DNA of 31,799 nucleotides. It comes from Pseudomonadota bacterium (GTDB lineage Bacteria > Pseudomonadota > Alphaproteobacteria > Sphingomonadales > Sphingomonadaceae). The notes under the pieces are model-generated. The model was not told the DNA's origin. It searched no databases and saw only the letters and a list, made by a program, of their open reading frames with translations. A program made the translations under genes and the position numbers. Below are positions 7,165-18,046 of this stretch, one piece after another (within the stretch, counting starts at the first letter, position 1; each line of letters opens with the position of its first letter). Where the stretch lies: assembly GCA_023423775.1 (NCBI GenBank), contig JAFAEZ010000134.1:1-31799 (forward strand), in the 5' to 3' direction.

Positions 7165-9300
7165 ATGTCGAAGCTTGTCCTGTTCCTCGCCTCCTCAGCG
7201 TTCGTTGCCGTCCCCGCTACTGCCCAGCAACCCGCGGGCCCGGCGCCGCACGAGCCACGCGCCAGCGATTATCACGACGCGGAATCCGGCGACATCGTCA
7301 TCACCGCGAATTTCGTGCGCGAGCTCGACCTGCTGTCGGGCACGTCGGTGCTGAGCGGGACCGAGCTGACGCGCGACCTCAGGCCGCAGATCGGCGACAC
7401 GCTGGCGCGCCTTCCGGGCGTCTCGGCGACGTCGTTCAGCCCGGGCGCGTCGCGGCCGGTGCTGCGCGGCTTCCAGGGCGAGCGCATCCGCGTGCTGACC
7501 GACGGCATCGGCTCGATCGACGTGTCGAACACTTCGGCCGACCATGCCGTGACGATCGACCCGTTGACCGCCGAGCGCATCGAGGTGCTACACGGCCCGG
7601 CCGTCCTGCTGTTCGGAAGCCAGGCGATCGGCGGCGCGGTCAACGTGCTCGATCGCCGTATCCCGCGCCGTATCCCGGACGAGGCGGTGCATGTCGAGGC
7701 GATCGCCAATTACGGCTCGGCCGCCGACGAACGCAGCGTCGGCGCTGCCGTGGACGTGCCGCTCAGCGACAGCGGCTTCGTCGCTCACCTGGACGGCAGC
7801 TATCGCAAGAGCGACGACCTGGAGGTCGGCGGTTACGTTCTCTCGCCGTCGCTCCGCGCCGAGCAGCTCGGGATCGCAGCCGAGGAGGAAGCCGAGGGCC
7901 ATGGCGAGGAAGCGGCCGAGGCCCGCGCGCTCGCCAACCGCCGCGGCAAAGTGGCCAATACCGCAACCGAGACCAAGACGTTGGGGGCCGGCCTCGCTCT
8001 CATCCGCGACGGCGGCAGCCTCGGCTTCTCGGTAAGCTGGTATGACAGCGATTATGGCGTGCCGAGCCGCCCCGGCGCTCAGCACCATCACGAAGAAGAG
8101 GAAGGCGAGGAAGGGCACCATCACGGCGACGTGCCGGTGACTATCGGCCTCGAGCAGATCCGTGCCGACTTGCGCGGCGAGGTGGACATCCACGGCAGCT
8201 TCATCGACGCGTTGCGCGTCCGTCTCGCCGCCGCCGATTACGAGCATACCGAATATGAAGGCGACGAAGTCGGCACCGTCTTCAAGACCCAGGGCATGGA
8301 AGGGCGCGCCGAACTGGTTCAGGCCGATCGCGGCGGCTGGCGCGGCGTTAGCGGCCTCCAATTCTTCAGCCGCGACTTCGCGGCGGTAGGCGCCGAGGCG
8401 TTCGTGCCGCCCAACGTGACCAGCCAGTTCGGCCTTTTCACGCTGCAGGAATATGACCTCGGCGCGCTCGGGCTCGAGGCGGCTTTGCGGCGCGAGCATA
8501 CCGACGTCGAATCCGACCTGATCGGGGTACAGCGCGATTTCACCGCTTGGTCGGGCGCGCTCGGGGCGTCCTACGACCTCAACAAGGTCGTCAAGGTCGG
8601 CGCCAACGTATCGCGCGCCGAGCGTGCGCCCTCGGCCGAGGAGCTGTTCTCCAACGGTCCGCACATCGCCACGCAGGCGTTCGAAGTCGGCGACCCGACG
8701 CTCGGCAAGGAGAAGAGCTGGGGCGCCGAGGCCTATGTGCGCGCCCAGACCGAGGACTGGAAGCTGAGCTTCACCGCCTTCGCCAACTGGTTCGACGATT
8801 ATATATTCTCGGCCGAGACCGGGACGGAGATCGACGAACTTCCGGTGTTCCAATATTTCCAGCGCGACGCCCGCTACATCGGTTTCGAGGCCGAAGCCTC
8901 GGCGACGCTGGCGCGCGTCGGCGGCTTCAAGGTCGTCGGCGACATCGTCACCGATTATGTCCGCGCCACGATCAAGGACGGCGGGCCGGTGCCCCGCATC
9001 CCGCCGCTCCGCGTCCTTGGCGGCATCGAGGCGCAGTCGGACGCCGTCGACGCGCGCGTCGAGGTTGAGTGGTCGGACGACCAGGATCGCGTCGCCAGCT
9101 TCGAAACCCCGACCGACGGCCATACCCTGGTCAACGCCTCGGTCGCATGGCGCCCATGGGGCAAGCACGGCTCGACGACCCTGTTGCTCTCGGCCAACAA
9201 CATCTTCGACGTCGACGCGCGGCGCCACGCCAGCTTCACCAAGGATTATGTGCCGATGGCGGGACGCGACATTCGCGTCAGCGCGCGGTTCAGCTTCTAA
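7165..9300 (+). CDS. znuD: TonB-dependent outer-membrane receptor, ZnuD-like (probable zinc uptake)
   Basis: A 711-residue TonB-dependent receptor. I place the start at ATG 7165, not the GTG at 7144, because it directly begins a signal peptide (MSKLVLFLASSAF...ATAQQ) and has GGAG at 7156-7159. The plug domain contains LRGFQGERIRVLTDGIGSID and later RIEVLHGPAVLLFGSQAIGGAVNV, which resembles ZnuD-type metal receptors. Two charged extracellular-loop segments stand out: an acidic run near residues 239-253 (EEEAEGHGEEAAEA) and a His/Glu run near 305-322 (QHHHEEEEGEEGHHHGD). Both suit capture of zinc or a similar divalent metal. The barrel ends in the expected aromatic residue (RFSF). A Zur-type operator upstream supports zinc repression. 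The gene symbol is by analogy; other metals are possible. Confidence 0.85.
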   Translation: MSKLVLFLASSAFVAVPATAQQPAGPAPHEPRASDYHDAESGDIVITANFVRELDLLSGTSVLSGTELTRDLRPQIGDTLARLPGVSATSFSPGASRPVLRGFQGERIRVLTDGIGSIDVSNTSADHAVTIDPLTAERIEVLHGPAVLLFGSQAIGGAVNVLDRRIPRRIPDEAVHVEAIANYGSAADERSVGAAVDVPLSDSGFVAHLDGSYRKSDDLEVGGYVLSPSLRAEQLGIAAEEEAEGHGEEAAEARALANRRGKVANTATETKTLGAGLALIRDGGSLGFSVSWYDSDYGVPSRPGAQHHHEEEEGEEGHHHGDVPVTIGLEQIRADLRGEVDIHGSFIDALRVRLAAADYEHTEYEGDEVGTVFKTQGMEGRAELVQADRGGWRGVSGLQFFSRDFAAVGAEAFVPPNVTSQFGLFTLQEYDLGALGLEAALRREHTDVESDLIGVQRDFTAWSGALGASYDLNKVVKVGANVSRAERAPSAEELFSNGPHIATQAFEVGDPTLGKEKSWGAEAYVRAQTEDWKLSFTAFANWFDDYIFSAETGTEIDELPVFQYFQRDARYIGFEAEASATLARVGGFKVVGDIVTDYVRATIKDGGPVPRIPPLRVLGGIEAQSDAVDARVEVEWSDDQDRVASFETPTDGHTLVNASVAWRPWGKHGSTTLLLSANNIFDVDARRHASFTKDYVPMAGRDIRVSARFSF

Positions 9301-10217
9301 GGGTCAGGCCCCTCCCGCCGGGAGGGGAGGTCCTCGGCGAGGAAGGCCTTCACTTCGGCCGCGAAGGCCTCGGGCTGGTCGAGCATGATGAAATGCCAGG
9401 CCTCCGGAATGCGCTTGAGCTTCGCCTGCGGCAGGTTGGCGAACGACATCTTGTAGACCGCTTCCATCTGGGCGTCGGTCATCGGGATGTTGGGGCCGCG
9501 GACGAACAGGACCGTGGCCGGCACCTTGATATTGGCCAGCTCCGGGCGGAGGTCGGTGACGATCAGATCGTGCATCGCGCGCGCGCCCATCGCCTGGTCG
9601 CTGGCGAGCGAGTCGGCGATCGGCTTGGCGCGCTGGGCCTCGGCCTTCACCATCGTCGCGATCGTGCCCTCGACATGCTTGCGCCGGTCCGCGGGCGAGG
9701 CGGCGGCGAGGCCGTCGCGGACCTTGGCGGCGGCAGCAGCGACGCCGGCGGCGTCGGCGCCGGGCGCGAACATCATGCCCAGCGAAGGCAGCATGTCGAC
9801 GACCATCACCTTGGATGCGGCCTCGGGGTGGCGCGCCGCGATCATCATCGCCAGCGTGCCGCCCATCGAATGGCCGATCACGGCCGGACGGACCTTCGCT
9901 TGCTTGATGTAGCGCGCGATTTCCTCGGCGAGCACGGGCACGATCGGGCCGGTGCCGCCATTGCCGCCGATCGGATGGCCGGCAAAGCCGTTCACCTGGA
10001 CGAGGTGGTAGCGATAGCCCGGCACGGCCGCGACGGTGCCTTCCCAGACATCGCGGGTCGAGCCGAGGCCGGGGATCAGCACCACGTCCGGACCTTCGCC
10101 CCTGGTGACGACGCTGATCCGATCGGACTGGAAGCCTTTCGCCTGGGCGGCGCCCGACGGCAGGAGGCAGGTCGCTGCGAGCATTGCCGCGGCAGTGAGG
10201 AAGGTCCGTCGCTTCAT
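9297..10217 (-). CDS. Exported alpha/beta hydrolase, last gene of the TonB-receptor operon
   Basis: A 306-residue alpha/beta-fold hydrolase with an N-terminal signal (RR at residues 3-4, hydrophobic stretch 7-24, GAAQAKG cleavage region), so probably periplasmic. The nucleophile elbow GHSMG places the catalytic serine at S117; the oxyanion region is LIPGLGS (47-53); the likely catalytic histidine is H275 in EAWHFI. The acid is not assigned. It starts one base after the stop of the MFS gene, so it is co-transcribed with it. Its TAG and the TAA of the convergent ZnuD-like gene overlap at 9297-9300. An ester or lactone substrate is inferred from the fold; no specific substrate can be read. Confidence 0.88.
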   Translation of the reverse strand: MKRRTFLTAAAMLAATCLLPSGAAQAKGFQSDRISVVTRGEGPDVVLIPGLGSTRDVWEGTVAAVPGYRYHLVQVNGFAGHPIGGNGGTGPIVPVLAEEIARYIKQAKVRPAVIGHSMGGTLAMMIAARHPEAASKVMVVDMLPSLGMMFAPGADAAGVAAAAAKVRDGLAAASPADRRKHVEGTIATMVKAEAQRAKPIADSLASDQAMGARAMHDLIVTDLRPELANIKVPATVLFVRGPNIPMTDAQMEAVYKMSFANLPQAKLKRIPEAWHFIMLDQPEAFAAEVKAFLAEDLPSRREGPDP

Positions 10218-10218
10218 G

Positions 10219-11511
10219 TTACCCCCGATACCAGTCCTTGTTCAGCCGCGACGCGGCGACCGCGTAGATGGCCGAGCTTAGCAGATAGAAGCCCAGGCCG
10301 TAGAGGATCGAATATTGGAGCGAATTGACCCCGTGCGCTTCCGTCATCCGCACCGACATGAAGCCCAGGAACCAGGTCCCGAAGCCGATGCCGATCAGGT
10401 TGTTGATGAAGAGGAAGCTCGCCGAGGATGTCGCCCGCATGTTGGGCGGAACGATATGCTGGACCGCCGAGATGACGGGGCCGAGCCAGGCGAGCGCCAG
10501 CATCTGGCCGATCGCGAACAGGATCCAGGTCACGACCAGCGAGTCGGCGAACAGGCCGAAGGCAAAGCACGGCGCCGCGATCATGAAGCAGGCGGCGGGG
10601 ATCAAGGCGTAGGCGCGCGGATTGGCCGGCCCGGTCTTGTCGCCGATCCAGCCGCCGAGCCAGGTCCCGGCGACGCCGCCGACCAGCACGATCGTGCCGT
10701 AGAACAGGCTGAGGTCGAACAGCTCGAGCCCGAACGTGCGGTTGAAGAAGGAGGGGAGCCAGAAGATCAGGCCGTAGCCGAGGATCGATCCGGAAGCCGC
10801 GCCGAACGAGAGCAGCCAGAAGCTGGGCGTGGCGGCGAGGCGCCGGGCGACCGTGAGAAAGGGCGGGGCGGGCTCGCTCGCCTGGCCGTCCGCGCTGTCG
10901 AAGCCGCCGCGGACCGGCTCGCGGATCCCGAACTTGACGAGCAAGGCGGCGGGGATGCCGGCGAGGCCGACGATCAGGAAGGCCGAGCGCCAGTCGAGCG
11001 CGGTCGTGATCCAGCCGCCGAAAAAGATGCCGAGCGCCGAGCCGATCGGGATGCCGAGCGAGAACAGGGCCATGGCGCGCGCCCGCCGCTCGCGCGGGAA
11101 GAAATCGGAGATGAGTGCGTAGGCCGGGGCGATGCCGCCCGCTTCGCCGACGGCGACGCCCATGCGGGCGAAGACCAGGGTGGTGAAGTTCTGGGCAAGG
11201 CCGCAAAGCGCGGTGAAGCCGCTCCACAGCGCGACCGAGAAAGCGATGATGTTGACCCGGCTGCGCCGGTCGGCAAGCCAGGAGATCGGGATCGCGAGCG
11301 CGCTGTAGAAGAAGGCGAAGGCGATACCGAGATAGCTCAGCGATTCATCGTCGAGCTGGAACTCCGTCTTGATCGGTACGGCGAGCACGCCGATGATCTG
11401 ACGGTCGATGAAATTGAAGATGTAGGCGAGGAGCAGAATGAGCAGCACCCGTCCACCGGGCGTCTGAGCCTTCTTTTGGGGTGTCGTCACTCCGCTCCTC
11501 GCTTTCGTCAT
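10219..11511 (-). CDS. MFS transporter of the spinster-like type
   Basis: A 430-residue major facilitator with about 12 hydrophobic segments, beginning with LLLAYIFNFIDRQIIGVL (about 23-42). The loop 2-3 signature appears as WLADRRSR near residue 80. This type (DRQ in helix 1, ESLSYLG after it) is common in sphingomonads next to TonB receptors and catabolic genes. It probably moves a small organic acid or the hydrolysis product of the adjacent esterases across the inner membrane. The ATG at 11511 is 4 bases after the stop of the TonB receptor gene, and the downstream hydrolase starts one base after this gene ends, so the three form one unit. The substrate is unknown. Confidence 0.9.
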   Translation of the reverse strand: MTKARSGVTTPQKKAQTPGGRVLLILLLAYIFNFIDRQIIGVLAVPIKTEFQLDDESLSYLGIAFAFFYSALAIPISWLADRRSRVNIIAFSVALWSGFTALCGLAQNFTTLVFARMGVAVGEAGGIAPAYALISDFFPRERRARAMALFSLGIPIGSALGIFFGGWITTALDWRSAFLIVGLAGIPAALLVKFGIREPVRGGFDSADGQASEPAPPFLTVARRLAATPSFWLLSFGAASGSILGYGLIFWLPSFFNRTFGLELFDLSLFYGTIVLVGGVAGTWLGGWIGDKTGPANPRAYALIPAACFMIAAPCFAFGLFADSLVVTWILFAIGQMLALAWLGPVISAVQHIVPPNMRATSSASFLFINNLIGIGFGTWFLGFMSVRMTEAHGVNSLQYSILYGLGFYLLSSAIYAVAASRLNKDWYRG

Positions 11512-11515
11512 CCGA

Positions 11516-13750
<2,235 letters not shown>

Positions 13751-13763
13751 GACGTCTCTCCTG

Positions 13764-14588
13764 TTATGCTGTGATGTGCGGTTCGCGGATGCGCGGCAGG
13801 CTGGCCGCGAAATCCTTGATGGCTTGGTTGAAAAGCGCGGCCTGTTCGATGTGCGGGCTGTGGCCGGATTGGTCGAATTCCAGGATCTTGGAGTTCGGAA
13901 TAGCGGCGCCGAGATAGTCGGCAGTGTCGGAGCCGTAGAGATGGCTGTGCGCGCCGTGAGCGATCAGGGTCGGCTGGCGGATACGGCCCAGCGCGGAACG
14001 GAAATCCTGCTCGACCAGGGAACTCCACAGGGCGCTGATCGCGGCACCGTCATTGCGCTGGAATTCCTCGCCCGCCCAGCGCGCCTTGTGCGGGTTGCCA
14101 GGCTGGGCGAAGATCGCCTGGCCGGCGCTGTTGGCGAAGGTCGCGAAATCGGTCTCGATCGCCTGGCGGCGGGCCTCGCAGGCCTCGCGCGACAAGCCGA
14201 GCGTCCATTCCTCGTCATTGAGCACGCGCGGCGTCATGTCGACGATCACGGCGCCCGCGAAACGCTCGGCAGCGGCGCCGCTGAGGACTTGCCACAATAC
14301 GGAGGCGCCGAGCGACCAGCCCACGCCGATCGCATCATTCAGATCAAGCGCCGCGGTCAGCTCGGCAACGTCGGCTGCGAGCCTCTCGATGGTGAGACCG
14401 GCGCCGGCGCGGGATTCGCCGTGGCCGCGCAGGTCGATGCGGACGATGCGGAAGTCGGCGGCGAGAGGGCGCTGCTCCTCGAAGAAGCCGCGATGCGCCA
14501 TCAGCCCGTGCAGCAGGACGAGCGGACGGCCTTCGCCCTCGTCTTCATAGACGATGCGCGCGCCGTCGGATGCGGTGAAATGCTGCAA
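13764..14588 (-). CDS. Alpha/beta hydrolase, first gene of the TonB-receptor operon
   Basis: An alpha/beta-fold hydrolase of about 274 residues. The frame is open up to a TTG at 14666, but I choose the TTG at 14586-14588: it has a strong GGGAGGGG site 5 bases upstream and begins with QHFTASDGARIVYEDEG, a usual family N-terminus. Features (from this start): oxyanion motif LLHGL near 25, DLRGHGES near 52-59, nucleophile elbow GWSLG with S92, and the histidine in DQSGHSPH at H243. There is no signal peptide, so it is cytoplasmic. The family includes esterases, lactonases and C-C hydrolases acting on aromatic-degradation products; the substrate cannot be read. The TetR gene is divergent. Confidence 0.87.
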   Translation of the reverse strand: MQHFTASDGARIVYEDEGEGRPLVLLHGLMAHRGFFEEQRPLAADFRIVRIDLRGHGESRAGAGLTIERLAADVAELTAALDLNDAIGVGWSLGASVLWQVLSGAAAERFAGAVIVDMTPRVLNDEEWTLGLSREACEARRQAIETDFATFANSAGQAIFAQPGNPHKARWAGEEFQRNDGAAISALWSSLVEQDFRSALGRIRQPTLIAHGAHSHLYGSDTADYLGAAIPNSKILEFDQSGHSPHIEQAALFNQAIKDFAASLPRIREPHITA

Positions 14589-14725
14589 CGATACCCCTCC
14601 CAGGAACGGCTCCTCTTCCGGGAGTTCGCTCTCCGCGCCGGTGGCATGACGTGAAACTTGAGTCAAGGTTCAACTTTGTCGTCTGTCCATTGCATTGGCA
14701 AAGTGTTGCGGGCAGGCTTCACCTC
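14589..14725. promoter_or_regulatory. Divergent control region with a TetR-type inverted repeat
   Basis: This 137-base region separates the hydrolase/TonB/MFS operon from the TetR/ligase pair. It contains a perfect inverted repeat CTTGA-G-TCAAG at 14657-14667, and a weaker dyad TTGC-ATTG-GCAA at about 14691-14702. TetR proteins commonly bind such dyads in the promoter region they share with divergent targets. The first dyad also contains a TTGACT -35-like hexamer on the minus strand. No convincing -10 was assigned. Confidence 0.4.
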
Positions 14726-15319
14726 ATGACGGACAAGACACCGCGCACCGAGCGCGGACGAAAGACGCTGCGGCGCGTGCTGGAAGCGGCGGGGGCGGAG
14801 TTTGGCGAGCGGGGCTATCACGAAGCCGCGATCACCGGCATCACCCAGCGGGCCGGCGTCGCGCTCGGCACTTTCTACACCTATTTCGAAAGCAAGGAGG
14901 AGGTGTTCCGGGCGCTCGTGCAAGACATGAGCCGGTCGGTGCGCCAGCATGTCGCCGAGGCGGTCAAGGAGGCGCCGGACCGGATCGCGGCGGAGCGGAT
15001 CGGCCTTGCCGCGTTCATCGGCTTCGTCCGTCAGCATCGCGAGCTTTACCGCATCATCGAGGAAGCGCAGTTCGTCGCGGCCGACGTCTATCGCGAGCAT
15101 TACCGGACGTTTGTCGACGGCTATCGCCGCAACCTCGCCGCCGCCGCCGCCCGCGGCGAGATCGTCGATGGCGAGGACGAGCCGCGCGCCTGGGCGCTCA
15201 TTGGCATGAGCGTGTTCCTCGGCATGCGCTACGGCGTGTGGGAGGAGGACCTGAGCCCGGCTCAGGTCGCCGACGTCGCGATCGACCTCGTCGCCGAGGG
15301 ACTGCGGACGCGCCCGTGA
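14726..15319 (+). CDS. TetR/AcrR-family regulator of the adjacent catabolic cluster
   Basis: A 197-residue TetR-family protein. I place the start at ATG 14726, which gives MTDKTPRTERGRKTLRRVLEAA, the usual short basic N-terminus; an earlier GTG at 14651 would lie within the probable operator region. The HTH spans about 10-55 (AITGITQRAGVALGTFYTYF, then SKEEVF). The C-terminal effector domain is helical. It is divergent from the hydrolase/TonB/MFS operon, and its stop overlaps the GTG start of the acyl-CoA synthetase gene (GTGA), so regulator and ligase are made together. By analogy with other TetR repressors it may sense an acyl-CoA formed by that ligase; this is inference. Confidence 0.88.
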   Translation: MTDKTPRTERGRKTLRRVLEAAGAEFGERGYHEAAITGITQRAGVALGTFYTYFESKEEVFRALVQDMSRSVRQHVAEAVKEAPDRIAAERIGLAAFIGFVRQHRELYRIIEEAQFVAADVYREHYRTFVDGYRRNLAAAAARGEIVDGEDEPRAWALIGMSVFLGMRYGVWEEDLSPAQVADVAIDLVAEGLRTRP

Positions 15320-16818
15320 TCGGCAGCCTGCCTGACCTCCTCGCCAGTCGGGCGTTGCTCGGGCCGGATCGCATCGCCCTGGAGCAGGATGGCCGCACGC
15401 TCACCTATGCCGAACTCGACCGGCGCGCCGCCGCCGCCGCCGCCCTGATGGCGGAGCGGGGGGTGGGTGAGGGCGACCGGGTCGCGATCCTGTCGCGCAA
15501 CAGGATGGCCTTCTTTGAAGTCCTGTTCGGCTGCGCGAAGCTCGGCGCGATCCTCGTGCCGCTCAATTGGCGCATGCCGTCGCCCGAGCTCGACCAGTTG
15601 CTCGACGATTGCGATCCGGTGCTGCTGTTCTGTGAGGGCAATGCCGGACCCTTGCGCGACCGGCTGCCGACCATCGATCTCGACGCGGATTATGAGGAGG
15701 CGCTGGCCGGTGCCCCGGCGATCGCCGTCCGCCGTGAATGGCCTGAGAGCGCGATCTGGTATCTGCTCTACACGTCGGGGACGACCGGCCGGCCCAAGGG
15801 CGTGATCTACACGTTCCGCATGGCGCTCGCGAATGCGGTCAATATCGGCGCGGCGATCGACCTGCGCTCGACCGACACGACGCTCTGCTTCCTGCCGCAT
15901 TTCCACACCGCCGGGATCAACCTCCACAGCCTGCCGACTTTGTTCGCGGGCGGGCGGGTGATCGTGCTGGAAAGCTTCGAGCCGAAGGAGATCGTGCAAT
16001 TGCTGGAGGCGCGGCGGCTCGACGCCCTCTTCGCCGTGCCGACGGTCTATCAGGCGCTGATCGATCATCCGCGCTTTGGCGACGCGCCGCTCGATCATGT
16101 TCGCCACTGGGGATGCGGCGGCGCTCCGCTGCCCGACAGCCTGGTCGAGCGCTACAAGCCGCTCGGCGTGCGCATCTGCAATGGCATGGGCATGACCGAA
16201 ACCGGCCCCACCGCCTTCCTGCTCGATCCGGCCGACGCCTGGAGCCGGATCGGCTCGGTCGGGAAACCGCAATTGCTGTGCGGGGTCCGCATCGTCGACG
16301 GCGACGGGCGGGACGTGGCCGAGGGCGAGGTCGGCGACCTCCTGTTCGGCGGCCCCGGCGTCACTCCGGGCTATTGGCGCAACCCGGAGGCGACCGCGGC
16401 CGCGTTCACGGCGGACGGCTGGCTGCGCTCGGGCGACCTCGTGCGGCGCGACGGCGACGGCTTCCATTATGTCGTGGGCCGGCGGAAGGACATGTTCATC
16501 TCCGGCGGCGCCAACATCTACCCGGCCGAGATCGAGAATGTGCTGGCCGCCCACCCCGCGGTAGCCGAGGCGGCCGTGGTCGCCGCGCCCGATCCTTATT
16601 GGGGGGAAATCGGCCAGGCCTTCGTGCTGCCCGCCCAGGGCGCGGCGGTGACAGTCGCCGACCTCGAGACGCACTGCCGCGCCCGCCTCGCCGGCTACAA
16701 GGTGCCGCGCCGCTTCGAGTTGGTCGCCGATTTCCCGCGCACCGCCGCCGGCAAGATCCAGAAGCACCGGCTGCTGACGAGAGCAGAGGAGGCTGGCGCT
16801 ACGGCGTCGGCGGAATAG
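15316..16818 (+). CDS. AMP-forming acyl-CoA synthetase (ANL superfamily)
   Basis: A 500-residue adenylate-forming ligase that would convert a carboxylic acid to its CoA thioester with ATP. Motifs in order: phosphate-binding loop YTSGTTGRPKG at 152-162, A5 motif GMGMTETGPT near 291-300, hinge region SGDLVRRDGDGFHY, A8 segment SGGANIYPAEIE, and C-terminal PRTAAGKIQKHRL with the catalytic lysine near 478. The start is GTG at 15316, overlapping the TetR stop codon; no in-frame ATG gives a full N-terminal domain. The family cannot be narrowed reliably by eye among medium- or long-chain fatty acid and aromatic acid ligases. Gene order suggests it activates the acid taken up or released by the divergent operon. 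Confidence 0.9.
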   Translation: MIGSLPDLLASRALLGPDRIALEQDGRTLTYAELDRRAAAAAALMAERGVGEGDRVAILSRNRMAFFEVLFGCAKLGAILVPLNWRMPSPELDQLLDDCDPVLLFCEGNAGPLRDRLPTIDLDADYEEALAGAPAIAVRREWPESAIWYLLYTSGTTGRPKGVIYTFRMALANAVNIGAAIDLRSTDTTLCFLPHFHTAGINLHSLPTLFAGGRVIVLESFEPKEIVQLLEARRLDALFAVPTVYQALIDHPRFGDAPLDHVRHWGCGGAPLPDSLVERYKPLGVRICNGMGMTETGPTAFLLDPADAWSRIGSVGKPQLLCGVRIVDGDGRDVAEGEVGDLLFGGPGVTPGYWRNPEATAAAFTADGWLRSGDLVRRDGDGFHYVVGRRKDMFISGGANIYPAEIENVLAAHPAVAEAAVVAAPDPYWGEIGQAFVLPAQGAAVTVADLETHCRARLAGYKVPRRFELVADFPRTAAGKIQKHRLLTRAEEAGATASAE

Positions 16819-16827
16819 AAGAGCGGC

Positions 16828-17202
16828 ATGACGCACAAGCTCTCCGATCCCGCCGCTCCGGCCGCCGCGCCGATCGACTTCGACCAGTTCCTCGCCGTCG
16901 ACATACGCTGCGGCACGATCGTGGCCGTCGATCCGTTCCCCGAGGCGCGCAAGCCGTCGTGGAAGCTCCGGATCGATTTCGGCCCCGGCATCGGCGTCCG
17001 CAAGTCGAGCGCCCAGATCGTCGATCACTATGAAGCCGAAGACCTGCTCGGCCGCCAGGTCGCCGCCGTCGTCAACTTCCCGCCGCGCCAGATCGGCCCG
17101 TTCATGTCCGAAGTGCTGACCGTCGGCTTCCCCGACGAGACCGGCGCCGTCGTCCTGTTCAGCCCCGACCGCAAGGTCCCGAACGGCGCGCGGCTGTTTT
17201 GA
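16828..17202 (+). CDS. csaA: CsaA-like tRNA-binding domain protein
   Basis: A 124-residue protein made essentially of one EMAPII/Trbp111-type tRNA-binding OB fold. Typical stretches are FLAVDIRCGTIVAVDPFPEARKP, LRIDFGPGIGVRKSSAQI, VVNFPPRQIGPFMSEVLTVG and the C-terminal VLFSPDRKVPNGARL. Length is close to CsaA of other bacteria (about 110), with a short Ala/Pro-rich N-terminal extension. CsaA has been described as a chaperone-like or export-related factor and binds tRNA; the physiological role is uncertain. The ATG lies 9 bases after the ligase stop, so read-through transcription is likely, though a functional link to the catabolic cluster is doubtful. Confidence 0.9.
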   Translation: MTHKLSDPAAPAAAPIDFDQFLAVDIRCGTIVAVDPFPEARKPSWKLRIDFGPGIGVRKSSAQIVDHYEAEDLLGRQVAAVVNFPPRQIGPFMSEVLTVGFPDETGAVVLFSPDRKVPNGARLF

Positions 17203-17248
17203 GGCGATAGGAGTTGCTGATCACGGTCCGCGCCCGCTATCAGCGCGC

Positions 17249-18046
17249 ATGGCTATGAGCGGGGCAGAGGCGCCGATACGGTTCTTCGCGGCGATCGGCG
17301 CGGCGGCCATCGCCGTGTTCGCAACGATCGGACGCGTCACCCTGTTCGCATGGCAGGCGATCGTCCGCGCCTTCATCCCGCCTTACTATCCGCTCCGCAT
17401 GTTCGAGCAATTGCTGCACATCGGCTGGTATTCGCTGCCGGTGGTCGGCCTGACCGCGATCTTCACCGGGGCCGCGCTCGCCCAGCAAATCTATGTCGGC
17501 GGCTCGCGGCTCAGCGCCCAGTCGGCGGTGCCGGCGATCGTCGTGATCGGCATCGTCCGCGAACTCGGGCCGGTGCTGGTCGGGCTGATGGTCGCCGGGC
17601 GCGTCTCCTCGGCGATGGCCGCCGAGATCGGGACGATGCGCGTCACCGAGCAACTCGACGCGCTCGCCACGTTGCGCACCGATCCCTTCCGCTTCCTGAT
17701 CGCGCCGCGCCTGTTCGCGGCGGTGATCGCGCTGCCGATCCTGGTGCTGATCGCCAACGTCATCGGCGTGCTCGGCGGCTATCTGCTCGCGGTTTACAAG
17801 CTCGGCTTCAACGCGGTCTCCTATCTGGAGACCTCGCGCCGCGTGCTCGAGCCCGACGATCTGCAGATGTCGCTCGTGAAGGCCGCGGTGTTCGGCTTCT
17901 TCATCGCGTTGATGGGCTGCTATCACGGCTTCCGGTCGAGCGGCGGCGCCGCCGGCGTCGGCAAGGCCACGACCAACGCCGTCGTCTCGGCCTTCGTGCT
18001 GATCCTGCTCTCCAACCTGCTGATCACGATCGCGGCGTTCGGATGA
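17249..18046 (+). CDS. mlaE: MlaE-type ABC transporter permease (lipid transport)
   Basis: A 265-residue integral membrane protein of the MlaE/YrbE family. Hallmarks are GLTAIFTGAALAQQIY, VVIGIVRELGPVLVGLMVAGRVSSAMAAEIGTM (split across about 100-135), the EQLDAL coupling region and the C-terminal ATTNAVVSAFVLILLSNLL. Five to six hydrophobic segments are visible. MlaE works with the ATPase MlaF and a substrate-binding MCE protein (MlaD) in phospholipid traffic between inner and outer membrane. The start ATG at 17249 has no good ribosome site; ATG 17255 is an alternative. Its stop overlaps the mlaF start (ATGA). No mlaD gene lies in the window. Confidence 0.92.
   Translation: MAMSGAEAPIRFFAAIGAAAIAVFATIGRVTLFAWQAIVRAFIPPYYPLRMFEQLLHIGWYSLPVVGLTAIFTGAALAQQIYVGGSRLSAQSAVPAIVVIGIVRELGPVLVGLMVAGRVSSAMAAEIGTMRVTEQLDALATLRTDPFRFLIAPRLFAAVIALPILVLIANVIGVLGGYLLAVYKLGFNAVSYLETSRRVLEPDDLQMSLVKAAVFGFFIALMGCYHGFRSSGGAAGVGKATTNAVVSAFVLILLSNLLITIAAFG

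Noticed and set aside
9305..9330. GC hairpin just after the ZnuD-like gene (CCCCTCCC ... GGGAGGGG) as a terminator
   Set aside because: It has no U-run and lies inside the 3' coding end of the convergent hydrolase. It may act by pausing, but I cannot support a terminator call.
14589..14666. Upstream TTG start for the first alpha/beta hydrolase
   Set aside because: It would extend the protein by 26 residues not typical for the family and place the probable operator dyad in coding sequence. The TTG at 14588 has a strong ribosome site.
17203..17248. Promoter for mlaE between csaA and mlaE
   Set aside because: The 46-base gap shows no convincing -35/-10 pair and no clear ribosome site, so nothing is claimed.
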